From CADEED01 sp035995425 (lineage in GTDB: Bacteria; Pseudomonadota; Gammaproteobacteria; Steroidobacterales; Steroidobacteraceae), in the NCBI GenBank assembly GCA_035995425.1, contig DASYKM010000016.1, positions 1 to 64,000 on the forward strand: 64,000 nt of DNA, read 5' to 3'. The notes under the pieces were generated by a model. It did not search any database and was not told the DNA's origin. It saw only the letters and a list, made by a program, of their open reading frames with translations. The position numbers and the translations under genes were made by a program. Below are positions 35,668-43,826 of the stretch, piece by piece; the stretch's first letter is position 1, and each line of letters opens with the position of its first letter.

Positions 35668-37800
35668 CTACTTTTCCACCAGCTCGAGACCGCCGATCAC
35701 CCAGATGGGATCCACCTTGGCGCGTGTGAACATGAAACAGAGGTCGTGCTTGCCGTCCTGGTGGTCGACCAGGATGGGCGGCAACGCCGTGAGCCCGTTG
35801 TTGGACACCGCCGGCTCGAGCGGTGCGCTCGCGAGCAGCGGGCCGTTGCAGCCATCCACGTGGACCAGCAGCTCGCCCTCCTTCGTGGTCGGCTTGGCGA
35901 GCGGAATCTTCGCGGCGTCTTCGCCAATCTGGAAATTGAATGGAATCTGCCCGACGGTGGCGCGGATCGATTTGACCCTGGTCAGCTCCGCGTCGCGCCA
36001 CAGCCAGCAGGGATTGGAGATGTTCACCAGGAACACGGCGCGCTCGCCGTTGAGCGGCGCATCGTCTTCGAGCGACAGCAGGTAGCCATCGCCGCATTGC
36101 TCGAGATCGTGACTCACGCGTCGGCGCGGACCCGGCACCACCGGGGTTTCGCGCGCGTAGCCGATGCCGAGCGTGGCGTAGCGCTGCAGTTGCCGCTCCA
36201 GCCGATTCTGGAAGTCGTCCCAGTTGATGCGCTTGGGCTGCGACCAGGCCACTTCGGCGAGCGCGGCGGTGCGCGGATAGGCCATGTAGGTCACGCGTTC
36301 CTCGGAGCGCATGAACTCCGCCCAGAGGTTGGCCTGCAGGCCGAGAATGTGTTTGCGCTGCTCGGGTGCGATCGAGGCGGGCTCCGGATCGAATAGATAG
36401 ACGCCCTTGAGCGACAGCGTGTTGCTGCGGCCGGGGGAGATGTCGCCCGCGCTCTGCCAGTGATCGAAATACAGATCCGGCGCCGGCGACAGCACGGTGT
36501 CGTGACCGGCCTTGGCCGCGGCGATGGCGCCATCGATGCCCCGCCACGACATGACGCTGGCATTGGGCGCGAGACCACCTTCGAGGATCTCGTCCCAGCC
36601 GATGATCTTGCGGCCCTTGGAGTTCACGAATTTTTCGATGCGCTGGATGAAGTAGCTCTGCAGCGCGTGTTCGTCTTTCACGCCGAGCGCTTTCATGCGC
36701 GCCTGGATTTTGGCCGAGGCATGCCACTCGTCTTTCTTCGCTTCATCGCCGCCGACGTGAATGTACTCACTCGGGAACAGCTGCATGGTTTCGGTGAGCA
36801 CGTCTTCGAGAAAGCCGAAGGTCGCGTCATCGATGTTGAACAGCGTGGGATAGATGCCCCAATCGGCCGGCACCGCTTTCGGCGGGTTGTTGGTGACACC
36901 GAGCTGTGGATAGGCAACGACCGCCGCGCTGGCGTGGCCCGGCATCTCGATCTCCGGCAGCACGGTGACGTGCCGCGCGGCCGCGTGCGCCACGATGTCG
37001 CGAACCTGGTCCTGGGTATAGAAGCCACCGTACTGGCGCGGCTTGCCAGTCTTCGGATCGATGTCCGCACGCGGCGCGGCGCCGGCCGGTACGCGCCACG
37101 CACCCACCGAAGTCAGCTTCGGATACTTCTTTATCTCCAGCCGCCAGCCCTGGTCGTCGACCAGGTGCCAGTGCAGTACGTTGAGCTTGTGCAGCGCCAT
37201 CCAGTCGATGAATTGTTTGACGTACTCCGGGGACTGAAAGTGCCGCGCCGAATCGAGCATGAGGCCGCGCCAGGCGAAACGCGGTGCGTCGGTGATCTTG
37301 AGCGCCGGCAGATCGACGGACAGACCCTGCATCGGTTTCACGGTGATGAGCTGCCACAGTGTGACGGCACCATAGAAGAGTCCGGCCGGCGTGCGCGCGG
37401 TGACGGTGACGCTCTTGGGCGCAACCTCGAGCACATAGCCTTCCGTGCCCAGATCTTTCGTGGCGCCGGCCTGATCGGCGGCGAGCACGAAAGCGATGCT
37501 TCCCGATGCCGGCGAACCCTCGCGCGGTTTTTCGAAAGCCAGGTCGCTGCGCTGCTGCTTGATGAGCTCGACGAAATATTCGGCGGTGGCGCCCGCGCCT
37601 TCGCCGCCCGAATAAAGAATGTCGGTGGGCGCTTCGACGCGGAAGTTTCCCACCGCCCCGCTGATGTCACTCGGCGCGGGAATCAATCCGGTGAACGGCA
37701 CCTTGAGCCGCGCCGGCTTCGGAGCCGCGGCATCCTTGCCGCACGCGCCCACCAGCGCGAACACGGAACAGAGTGCAATGCGAAAGATCTGGTTCGTCAT
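35668..37800 (-). CDS. Beta-N-acetylhexosaminidase lipoprotein (GH20)
   Basis: 710 aa; the leader MTNQIFRIALCSVFALVGAC contains a lipobox at Cys20. The GH20 barrel shows FAWRGLMLDSARHF, LNVLHWHLVDDQGW, LPEIEMPGHASAAV and the catalytic pair in HVGGDEAKKDEW (Asp-Glu), then MSWRGIDGAI. It releases GlcNAc from chitooligosaccharides or glycans in the periplasm or at the surface, feeding the PTS encoded by the next two genes. The C-terminal 150 residues form a beta-rich accessory domain ending WVIGGLELVEK. It follows the TonB-dependent receptor on the same strand after 168 nt. Confidence 0.92.
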   Translation of the reverse strand: MTNQIFRIALCSVFALVGACGKDAAAPKPARLKVPFTGLIPAPSDISGAVGNFRVEAPTDILYSGGEGAGATAEYFVELIKQQRSDLAFEKPREGSPASGSIAFVLAADQAGATKDLGTEGYVLEVAPKSVTVTARTPAGLFYGAVTLWQLITVKPMQGLSVDLPALKITDAPRFAWRGLMLDSARHFQSPEYVKQFIDWMALHKLNVLHWHLVDDQGWRLEIKKYPKLTSVGAWRVPAGAAPRADIDPKTGKPRQYGGFYTQDQVRDIVAHAAARHVTVLPEIEMPGHASAAVVAYPQLGVTNNPPKAVPADWGIYPTLFNIDDATFGFLEDVLTETMQLFPSEYIHVGGDEAKKDEWHASAKIQARMKALGVKDEHALQSYFIQRIEKFVNSKGRKIIGWDEILEGGLAPNASVMSWRGIDGAIAAAKAGHDTVLSPAPDLYFDHWQSAGDISPGRSNTLSLKGVYLFDPEPASIAPEQRKHILGLQANLWAEFMRSEERVTYMAYPRTAALAEVAWSQPKRINWDDFQNRLERQLQRYATLGIGYARETPVVPGPRRRVSHDLEQCGDGYLLSLEDDAPLNGERAVFLVNISNPCWLWRDAELTRVKSIRATVGQIPFNFQIGEDAAKIPLAKPTTKEGELLVHVDGCNGPLLASAPLEPAVSNNGLTALPPILVDHQDGKHDLCFMFTRAKVDPIWVIGGLELVEK

Positions 37801-37934
37801 GGTCTGCTTGCCCCCGAAAGCTCAGCCGTAGCGGAAAAGCTGAATCCTGCCTGATATACGCGCGCAAGCAACTCGCGATGCGCGGGCAAGCGCGGCGTGC
37901 GGATACGAGGATCGGCTGTGTTCGGCGCGGAAGA

Positions 37935-37960
37935 CCCGCAGCCCCGGAAGGGACTGCGGG
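37935..37960 (-). terminator. Hairpin terminator after the GlcNAc-cluster TonB-dependent receptor
   Basis: On the minus strand CCCGCAGTCCC and GGGGCTGCGGG form an 11-bp stem (one G-U pair) with a TTCC loop, 9 nt past the receptor stop, followed by a weak pyrimidine run. It probably reduces read-through from the highly expressed receptor into the hexosaminidase gene rather than abolishing it. Confidence 0.55.
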
Positions 37961-37968
37961 GTGTTCGA

Positions 37969-40656
37969 TCAGAACTTGAAGCGAAGGTTGAGATAGAACT
38001 GGCGGCCGTTGTTATAGAACGCGGTGGGGGCCGTGGCACTCTGGTAGTAAGTCAGAGTCGGGCTGTTGAGGTTCAACGCGTCCAGGCTGACATTGATCCA
38101 CTCGGTCGGCTTGTAGTTGAGCGCCAGCGACACAGTCCCGAAATCGTCCTGGTAGTACGGGTTGGTGCCCGACAGGCCGATCAGGAACTTGGTGCGATAG
38201 GAGTATGTCGCACGCGCGCTGAACTTCTCGTTCTCGAAATACGCGCCCACGTTGTAGGTGTCCTTCGAGGTGCCCACCAGATTGTTGCTGCCGTCCGCCC
38301 AGGTGTGCGCCGTCTTGCCATCCGCGAAGGTGTAGTTGGCGTTGACGCCAAACGATTCGCCGATCGGCTGCTCGTACACCAGCTCCAGGCCCGTCACTGA
38401 GCCGTTGGAGTTGACCGGAACGGAGACGAGATAGGTCTCGAGCTGATTGGTCAGCTCGCTGAACAGCTGCCGGTTCTCGGTGCCGAAGGCGACGTAGTCC
38501 TTCAGATCCATCGAAAACGCCCCGATGGACAGCAATCCGCGCGGCATGAAATACCACTCGAGGTTGCCATCGAAGTTGGTGGACATCACCGGCTTCAGGT
38601 TCGGATTGCCGCCGCCGCCGGTCCTGTTCAGATCCGAGCCCCAGCTGGAAGCGCCCAGTGCCGAATAGTCCGGCAGAGTCATGGTCTGCGAAGCCGCGAA
38701 GCGGAACACCACATCGTCGGCCATGTGGAACTTCAGATTCGCACTCGGCAGCACCTTGCTGTGCTTGTTGTTGGTGTTCTGGTAGATCCAGTTGCCGAAG
38801 AGGCTGCTGACGTCCGCATTCGCCGCGGACGCAACCGCCTGGTAGGAATTGATCTCCTGATCGATGTCGACGTAGCGCGCGCCGACGTTGCCGCTCCATT
38901 CCTCGCCGCCGAAGTTCGCCTGCACGTAGGCGGCCAGATTCTTCTCAGCCACCTTCCATTCACCACCGTAGTTGTGACGACCGGTCGCGCCGTCGTTGTT
39001 CGACAGCCAGGTGGAGTTGGCCAGGATCGACTCGCGCAGCGCGTTCGGGGTGAAGTACCACAGGGCGCGCGGGAACGTGCCATCGATGCTGCCGGCGAAG
39101 TCGCTCGGGTAGGCAGCGATCTGGCCAGTTTGCAGATCGGACCAGATGTCCCCGGGGCTCGCGCCTTCCGGCGACTGGGTTTCACGCTCGTGGTCGGCGT
39201 AACGGGCACCGAAGTCGAGCGACGTCAGGGCACCGGTGTCGAGGTTCTTGCTGAAATCCAGGGTGATCCAGTCTTCACTATCTATGGCGGTGACTTCCTG
39301 GTTGCCCCAGGTCCCGAAACCGGTCACGCCGGTCGGAGTGCTATCGCCACCTACGGTCCAATCCAGTGGCGAGCTGGTGCCATGACTGGTCCAGCTGGCG
39401 CCGCCGCCGCGGTTCGTGGTCACTTCGGCAATGAACTGGCGCTCCGTCGAGCCTTTGCCCTCGGTCGTTCCCACCTGGAACTTCGAGCTCAATGTGTCAT
39501 TGATCTTCCAGTCTGCATCGAAGGTGATGTAGTTGCTCTTCGCCGTGGCTTCACGGGAAATCATGTCGTAGACCGCGTAGTCCTGGCCGGCCACGCCTGC
39601 ATACGTCGCGCTGGTCAGCACACCATTCTCGACCGTGTATCCCGGCTGCGGCGCCTGGGCGCGTGCAAAGTTACCGCCCCACAGCATGAAATTGCGGTTG
39701 TAGTTGTTGGCGTCCATGTCCGAGAGGAAGCCGCTCAATCCCAAGGTCAGGTTGTCTGAAGGTTTGAATTGCACTTCCAGCAAGCCGCCCCTGCGATCGC
39801 GGACCTGTTCGAACAGCGTCGCACCGATGAGGCCAGGTGCCTGCACGCCCACCAGGTCCGGATTCGTGGCAGCGACCGGATCGCCGGCTCCGATCGTGAA
39901 GAAGCCGCCCGGAATCTCCTGCGCATCGCGGCGCAGTGAACGCTCTTCCTTGAAGACCTGCAGCAACACGCCGAAGGTACCGTCCTCGTTCTTGTAGTTG
40001 AGCAGTCCCGACAGCTGCGGATCATAGGAATCAGCCTGGTCGGAATACACGCTGCCGAGCGAAGCCTCGACGGTCAGCGATTTGTCGAATTGAAACGGCT
40101 TGCGCGTGAGGATGTTGACGGTGCCGGTGGTGCCACCTTCCTGCAAACTGGCGTGTGCGGACTTGTTGACTTCCACCGAGTTGACCAGCTCAGACGGTAG
40201 CAGCGTGTAGCTGACGCTGCGCCCGACGTTGTTGCCCTGGCTCAGCACGAACCAGTCAGCCGAACCGACGCTGTGGCCGTTGATGAGCGTCTGGGTCAGG
40301 CTCGGGCTGGTACCACGCAGACTGACGCGATCGGATTCGTCGAAGCCGCCTTCATCGGCGCTGGACGAGCTGATGTTCACGCCGGGCAGGCCTCGCAGAG
40401 CGTCGGCCACGTTGTGTGCCGGAAGCTTGCCGACGTCTTCGGCCGTCACGACTTCCAGGCGCGCGTCGGCATTGCGCTTGACGTCGAGCGATTGCTGGAG
40501 ACTCGCGCGGATGCCCGAGACGATGACTTCGTCGAGTTCCTCGACATCAGCAGCTGAGTTGGCTGAAGCAGCCGTGGCCGTCTGGGCCGCTGCGGACTGG
40601 TGATACAAGGCGAACGCTACCGCCGTACCGATCAAGGTTGATCGTGTGATGTTCAT
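37969..40656 (-). CDS. TonB-dependent outer-membrane receptor of the GlcNAc cluster
   Basis: 895 aa beginning MNITRSTLIGTAVAFALYHQ with TAGGAG upstream; cleavage after SAAAQ. The TonB-box region reads LDEVIVSGIRASLQQSLDVK, the plug follows (VADALRGLPGVNISSSSADE), with 22-strand barrel repeats and the terminal YLNLRFKF (C-terminal Phe). The divergent GntR gene and flanking nag genes argue that it takes up chitooligosaccharides or GlcNAc-containing glycans. A longer in-frame start (40749) would have no signal peptide. Regulation is likely through the ACCAAT-box array beginning 34 nt upstream of the start codon. Confidence 0.9.
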   Translation of the reverse strand: MNITRSTLIGTAVAFALYHQSAAAQTATAASANSAADVEELDEVIVSGIRASLQQSLDVKRNADARLEVVTAEDVGKLPAHNVADALRGLPGVNISSSSADEGGFDESDRVSLRGTSPSLTQTLINGHSVGSADWFVLSQGNNVGRSVSYTLLPSELVNSVEVNKSAHASLQEGGTTGTVNILTRKPFQFDKSLTVEASLGSVYSDQADSYDPQLSGLLNYKNEDGTFGVLLQVFKEERSLRRDAQEIPGGFFTIGAGDPVAATNPDLVGVQAPGLIGATLFEQVRDRRGGLLEVQFKPSDNLTLGLSGFLSDMDANNYNRNFMLWGGNFARAQAPQPGYTVENGVLTSATYAGVAGQDYAVYDMISREATAKSNYITFDADWKINDTLSSKFQVGTTEGKGSTERQFIAEVTTNRGGGASWTSHGTSSPLDWTVGGDSTPTGVTGFGTWGNQEVTAIDSEDWITLDFSKNLDTGALTSLDFGARYADHERETQSPEGASPGDIWSDLQTGQIAAYPSDFAGSIDGTFPRALWYFTPNALRESILANSTWLSNNDGATGRHNYGGEWKVAEKNLAAYVQANFGGEEWSGNVGARYVDIDQEINSYQAVASAANADVSSLFGNWIYQNTNNKHSKVLPSANLKFHMADDVVFRFAASQTMTLPDYSALGASSWGSDLNRTGGGGNPNLKPVMSTNFDGNLEWYFMPRGLLSIGAFSMDLKDYVAFGTENRQLFSELTNQLETYLVSVPVNSNGSVTGLELVYEQPIGESFGVNANYTFADGKTAHTWADGSNNLVGTSKDTYNVGAYFENEKFSARATYSYRTKFLIGLSGTNPYYQDDFGTVSLALNYKPTEWINVSLDALNLNSPTLTYYQSATAPTAFYNNGRQFYLNLRFKF

Positions 40657-40689
40657 AGAGACTCCTATCCCCTGCTGTTTTGTGTGCGG

Positions 40690-40828
40690 ACCAATTAGAG
40701 GCCAATATAGTACCAATCGAATTGAGAAAACCAGTCCCTTGCGTACCAATTTCGCTACTTTCGTCTATTCACCGAAGAACTCTTGTCCCATTTGTGGTGA
40801 AGAAGAAGCAGATTGGTATTGCATTGGT
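40690..40828. promoter_or_regulatory. Array of phased ACCAAT/ATTGGT boxes in the divergent GlcNAc promoter
   Basis: In the 221-nt gap between the receptor and the GntR gene the hexamer ACCAAT occurs at 40690, 40712 and 40745, a GCCAAT variant at 40701, and the complement ATTGGT at 40812 and 40823. Distances are 11, 11, 33, 67 and 11 nt, i.e. close to whole helical turns. These are candidate operator half-sites for the adjacent GntR-family regulator; the assignment is inference. Confidence 0.6.
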
Positions 40829-40877
40829 CATATGCAGATGGCATGGTTGCGTCGGAAATTTGCAGGGGGAGAAGGAC

Positions 40878-41621
40878 TTGGCATCACTGACGCAGTTACT
40901 GGCACCACTCGATGAATCGAGCGATCAGCCGCTCTATCAACAACTACAACGCGCGCTGCGATCCGCGATCGAAACCGGTGTCGTCGGCCCCGACGACGCA
41001 TTGCCACCCGAACGCGATCTCGCCGAGATGCTTTCCGTATCGCGAATCACCGTGCGCAAGGCCATCGACGAACTCGTCGAAGAAGGCCTGCTGGTGCGCA
41101 AGCAGGGCTCGGGCACCTTCGTCAGCAACCGGGTCGAGAAGAATTTCGCGAAGCTCACCTCGTTCTCCGAAGACATGCGTGCGCGCGGTCGCGAGCCGCG
41201 CAGCGTCTGGATCAACAAGGCGTCCGGCACGGTCACTCCCGAAGAATCGCTGACGCTGCGGTCGAGCCCCGGGACGCCGGTGTTCCGCTTCCATCGCATC
41301 CGCTACGCCGACGACGCACCGATGGCGCTCGAATACGCGACCGTTCTCAGCAGCTGCCTGCCTTCGGTCGACGCGGTCGAGACTTCGCTGTACGAGGCCC
41401 TCGAGGTCACCGGCAACCGGCCGGTGCGCGCGCTGCAACGCCTGCGCGCGGTGCTGCTCACGGCCGAGCAGGCCAAGCTGCTCAAGGCCAAGGAGAGCGA
41501 CGCCGGGTTGTTAGTGGCGCGCGTCGGCTACTTGAAGGACGGCCGCGCGGTCGAGTTCTCGCAGTCTTACTACCGCGGCGACATTTACGATTTCGTGGCG
41601 GAGCTCAGCGCCTCATCGTGA
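40878..41621 (+). CDS. GntR/HutC-family regulator of the GlcNAc cluster (NagR-like)
   Basis: 247 aa. The TTG start at 40878 is chosen: GGGGAGAAGGAC precedes it, and the protein then begins just before the winged-helix domain (PLYQQLQRALRSAIETG, LPPERDLAEMLSVSRITVRK, GLLVRKQGSGTFVSNRV). The C-terminal UTRA sensor domain (FHRIRYADDAPMALEYATV, FSQSYYRGDIYDFVAEL) binds a sugar phosphate in NagR/DasR relatives, usually GlcN-6-P or GlcNAc-6-P. It overlaps the next gene by 4 nt (GTGA). It probably controls both arms of the cluster. Confidence 0.88.
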   Translation: MASLTQLLAPLDESSDQPLYQQLQRALRSAIETGVVGPDDALPPERDLAEMLSVSRITVRKAIDELVEEGLLVRKQGSGTFVSNRVEKNFAKLTSFSEDMRARGREPRSVWINKASGTVTPEESLTLRSSPGTPVFRFHRIRYADDAPMALEYATVLSSCLPSVDAVETSLYEALEVTGNRPVRALQRLRAVLLTAEQAKLLKAKESDAGLLVARVGYLKDGRAVEFSQSYYRGDIYDFVAELSASS

Positions 41622-42640
41622 ACCCGACCCGCATGTTCCTCGAGGCGGCCGACAGCGCGCGCGTCGTCGGCACGCAGCTCGCGCAGAACGCGCCGCTGCT
41701 GCGTGAGCTCGGCGCGCGGCTTCGTGCGGAGCAGCCGCGCGCCGTGGTGACCTGCGCCCGGGGCAGCTCGGATCACGCCGCGACCTACGCCAAGTACCTC
41801 ATCGAATCGCACACCCATGTGCTCACCTCCTCGGCCGCGCCATCGGTGAGCTCGATCTATGAATCGCCGGCGGATCTCGATGACGTGCTGTTCATCGTGA
41901 TATCGCAGTCGGGCAAGAGCCCCGACCTGCTCGCCGCCGCGCGCAACGCCAAGGAAGGCGGTGCGGTGACGATCGCCTTGTGCAACACACCGGACTCGCC
42001 GCTCATGCAGCTGGTCGATGTCGCCGTGCCCCTGCACGCCGGGCCCGAGACCAGCGTGGCCGCCACCAAGTCGTACATCGCCTCGCTGGCCTGCATCGCG
42101 CAGCTGGTGGCGAACTGGACCGAAGACCGAAGATTGTTAGCCGTGCTGCCGCAGCTTCCGGAGCTGCTGGCGCGCGCGTGGAGCTGCGACTGGTCGAAGG
42201 CGGTCGAAACCCTGCGCGACGCGGTGAACCTGTTCGTGGTGGCACGCGGATATGGCCTGGGCGTGGCGCAGGAAGCCGCGCTCAAGCTCAAGGAAACCTG
42301 CGGCCTGCATGCCGAAGCGTTCAGTTCCGCCGAGGTCAAGCACGGCCCGATGGCGCTGGTGCGCACGGCGTTTCCGGTGCTCATGTTCACGCAGCGCGAT
42401 GACACGCGCGCCGGCATCGCCGAGCTCGCCGCTGAATTCGCCGCGCGCGGCGCGCAAGTGTTGCTGGCCGGCGCCGAAGCGCGCGGCGCGACCTCGCTGC
42501 CCATCATCGAGGCGCACCCGGTGGTCGAGCCGCTGCTGACCATCCAGTCTTTCTACGCCATGGCCAACGCGCTGGCGTTGGCGCGCGGGCTCGATCCCGA
42601 TCGCCCGCCGCATCTCAACAAAGTGACCGAGACCGTCTGA
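41618..42640 (+). CDS. Glucosamine-6-phosphate deaminase, SIS-domain type (NagB-II)
   Basis: 340 aa with two SIS sugar-isomerase domains and no glutaminase domain. Motifs are TCARGSSDHAATYAKYLIE, ISQSGKSPDLLAAARNA, ETSVAATKSYIAS and the second-domain FSSAEVKHGPMALV. This is the non-homologous NagB-II enzyme known from chitin-using gammaproteobacteria. It converts GlcN-6-P to fructose-6-P and ammonia, the last step of the pathway. GTG start overlapping the regulator stop, and its own stop overlaps the nagA start (TGATG), so three genes are translationally coupled. Confidence 0.9.
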   Translation: MNPTRMFLEAADSARVVGTQLAQNAPLLRELGARLRAEQPRAVVTCARGSSDHAATYAKYLIESHTHVLTSSAAPSVSSIYESPADLDDVLFIVISQSGKSPDLLAAARNAKEGGAVTIALCNTPDSPLMQLVDVAVPLHAGPETSVAATKSYIASLACIAQLVANWTEDRRLLAVLPQLPELLARAWSCDWSKAVETLRDAVNLFVVARGYGLGVAQEAALKLKETCGLHAEAFSSAEVKHGPMALVRTAFPVLMFTQRDDTRAGIAELAAEFAARGAQVLLAGAEARGATSLPIIEAHPVVEPLLTIQSFYAMANALALARGLDPDRPPHLNKVTETV

Positions 42641-43776
42641 TGCTGCTGGCATTCAGGAATGGACGAATGCTCACCGGCGCCGGCATCGAAAGCGGCCGAA
42701 CCTTGCTGGTGCGCGACGGCCGCATCGAAGCGGTGGTCAATGCGCGCGAAGTCATCGGCTCCGATCGCAGCATCGATCTGAACGGCCAGCTCCTGGTGCC
42801 GGGCTTCATCGACACGCAGGTGAACGGCGGCGGCGGAGTGCTGTTCAACGACGATCCCACGGTCGAGAGCATCGCCGCGATCGGCCGCGCGCATCGCCGG
42901 TTCGGCACCACCGGCTTCCTGCCGACACTGATCAGCGATGATCTTTCGGTGGTCGCGCGCGCCATCGAGGCAGTCCGCCAGGCCATCGCCCGCGGCGTGC
43001 CCGGGGTGCTCGGCATACACATCGAAGGTCCGTTCCTCAGCGAAGAGCGCCGCGGCGTGCACGACGCGAGCAAGCTGCGCACGCTGGATGGGGACGCGGT
43101 GCAGCTGCTATCTACTCCGACCGGCGGCGTGACCATGGTGACACTGGCGCCCGAGCGCACCACGCCCGCGATCATCCGCGCGCTCGACGCCGCGGGGGTG
43201 ATCGTGTCCGCCGGCCACACCAATGCGACATTCGATGAGCTGCAGCCGGCGCTCGCCGCCGGCGTGCGCGGCTTCACGCACCTGTTCAATGCCATGTCTC
43301 AGCTCGGGAATCGGGATCCGGGCGCCGTCGGCGCCGCGCTGGCGCACGCCGATAGTTGGGCCGGTCTCATCGTCGACGGGCACCACGTTCACCCGGAGGT
43401 GTTGAAGATCGCGCTGCGCGCCAAGAGGCATGACCGGTTCATGCTGGTCAGCGACGCCATGCCGAGCGTCGGCGCGGACGTGAAGGAATTCCGGATCCAG
43501 GGCCGCCTGATCACCGTCGACGGCGACAAGATCGTCGACGACGAGGGCCGCCTGGCCGGCGCGCATCTCGACATGGCGGGCGCGGTGCGCAATGCGGTGG
43601 ACTTGTTAGGGCTGTCGCTGCCCGAGGCCGTGGGCATGGCCAGCGCGTCGCCGGCGGAGTTCCTGAAACTGGGCGGCGAGATGGGCTACCTCGCGCCGGG
43701 CCGGCGCGCGAACCTGCTGCTGGTCGATGAAACCGTCACGGTTCTGCGGAGCTGGATCGACGGTCGCGAGGCATAA
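42640..43776 (+). CDS. nagA: N-acetylglucosamine-6-phosphate deacetylase
   Basis: 378 aa amidohydrolase. Metal and substrate motifs are in order: VPGFIDTQVNGGGG, GIHIEGPFLSEERRGVHD, SAGHTNATFDEL, GFTHLFNAMSQLGNRDPG, IVDGHHVHPE and LVSDAMPSVG with the catalytic Asp. It deacetylates GlcNAc-6-P, made by the NagE PTS, to GlcN-6-P for the adjacent deaminase. Last gene of the plus arm. The stop lies directly at the start of a hairpin whose U-run faces the opposite strand. Confidence 0.93.
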   Translation: MLLAFRNGRMLTGAGIESGRTLLVRDGRIEAVVNAREVIGSDRSIDLNGQLLVPGFIDTQVNGGGGVLFNDDPTVESIAAIGRAHRRFGTTGFLPTLISDDLSVVARAIEAVRQAIARGVPGVLGIHIEGPFLSEERRGVHDASKLRTLDGDAVQLLSTPTGGVTMVTLAPERTTPAIIRALDAAGVIVSAGHTNATFDELQPALAAGVRGFTHLFNAMSQLGNRDPGAVGAALAHADSWAGLIVDGHHVHPEVLKIALRAKRHDRFMLVSDAMPSVGADVKEFRIQGRLITVDGDKIVDDEGRLAGAHLDMAGAVRNAVDLLGLSLPEAVGMASASPAEFLKLGGEMGYLAPGRRANLLLVDETVTVLRSWIDGREA

Positions 43777-43803
43777 AAAACGGAGCGACCCGGCGGTCGC
43801 CCC
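43775..43803 (-). terminator. Intrinsic terminator between nagA and the second receptor gene
   Basis: Read on the minus strand, GGGGCGACC, loop GCCG and GGTCGCTCC form a stem followed by GTTTTTT. It lies 24 nt downstream of the stop of the convergent TonB-dependent receptor gene. On the plus strand the hairpin directly follows nagA but is trailed by CCGATTTC, a weak U-run. Confidence 0.8.
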
Positions 43804-43826
43804 GATTTCACGCCACGAACTTCTTG

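Noticed and set aside
40680..40877. Upstream extension of the GntR regulator from 40680
   Set aside because: It would translate the operator array; the TTG at 40878 has a good ribosome site and starts at the domain boundary.
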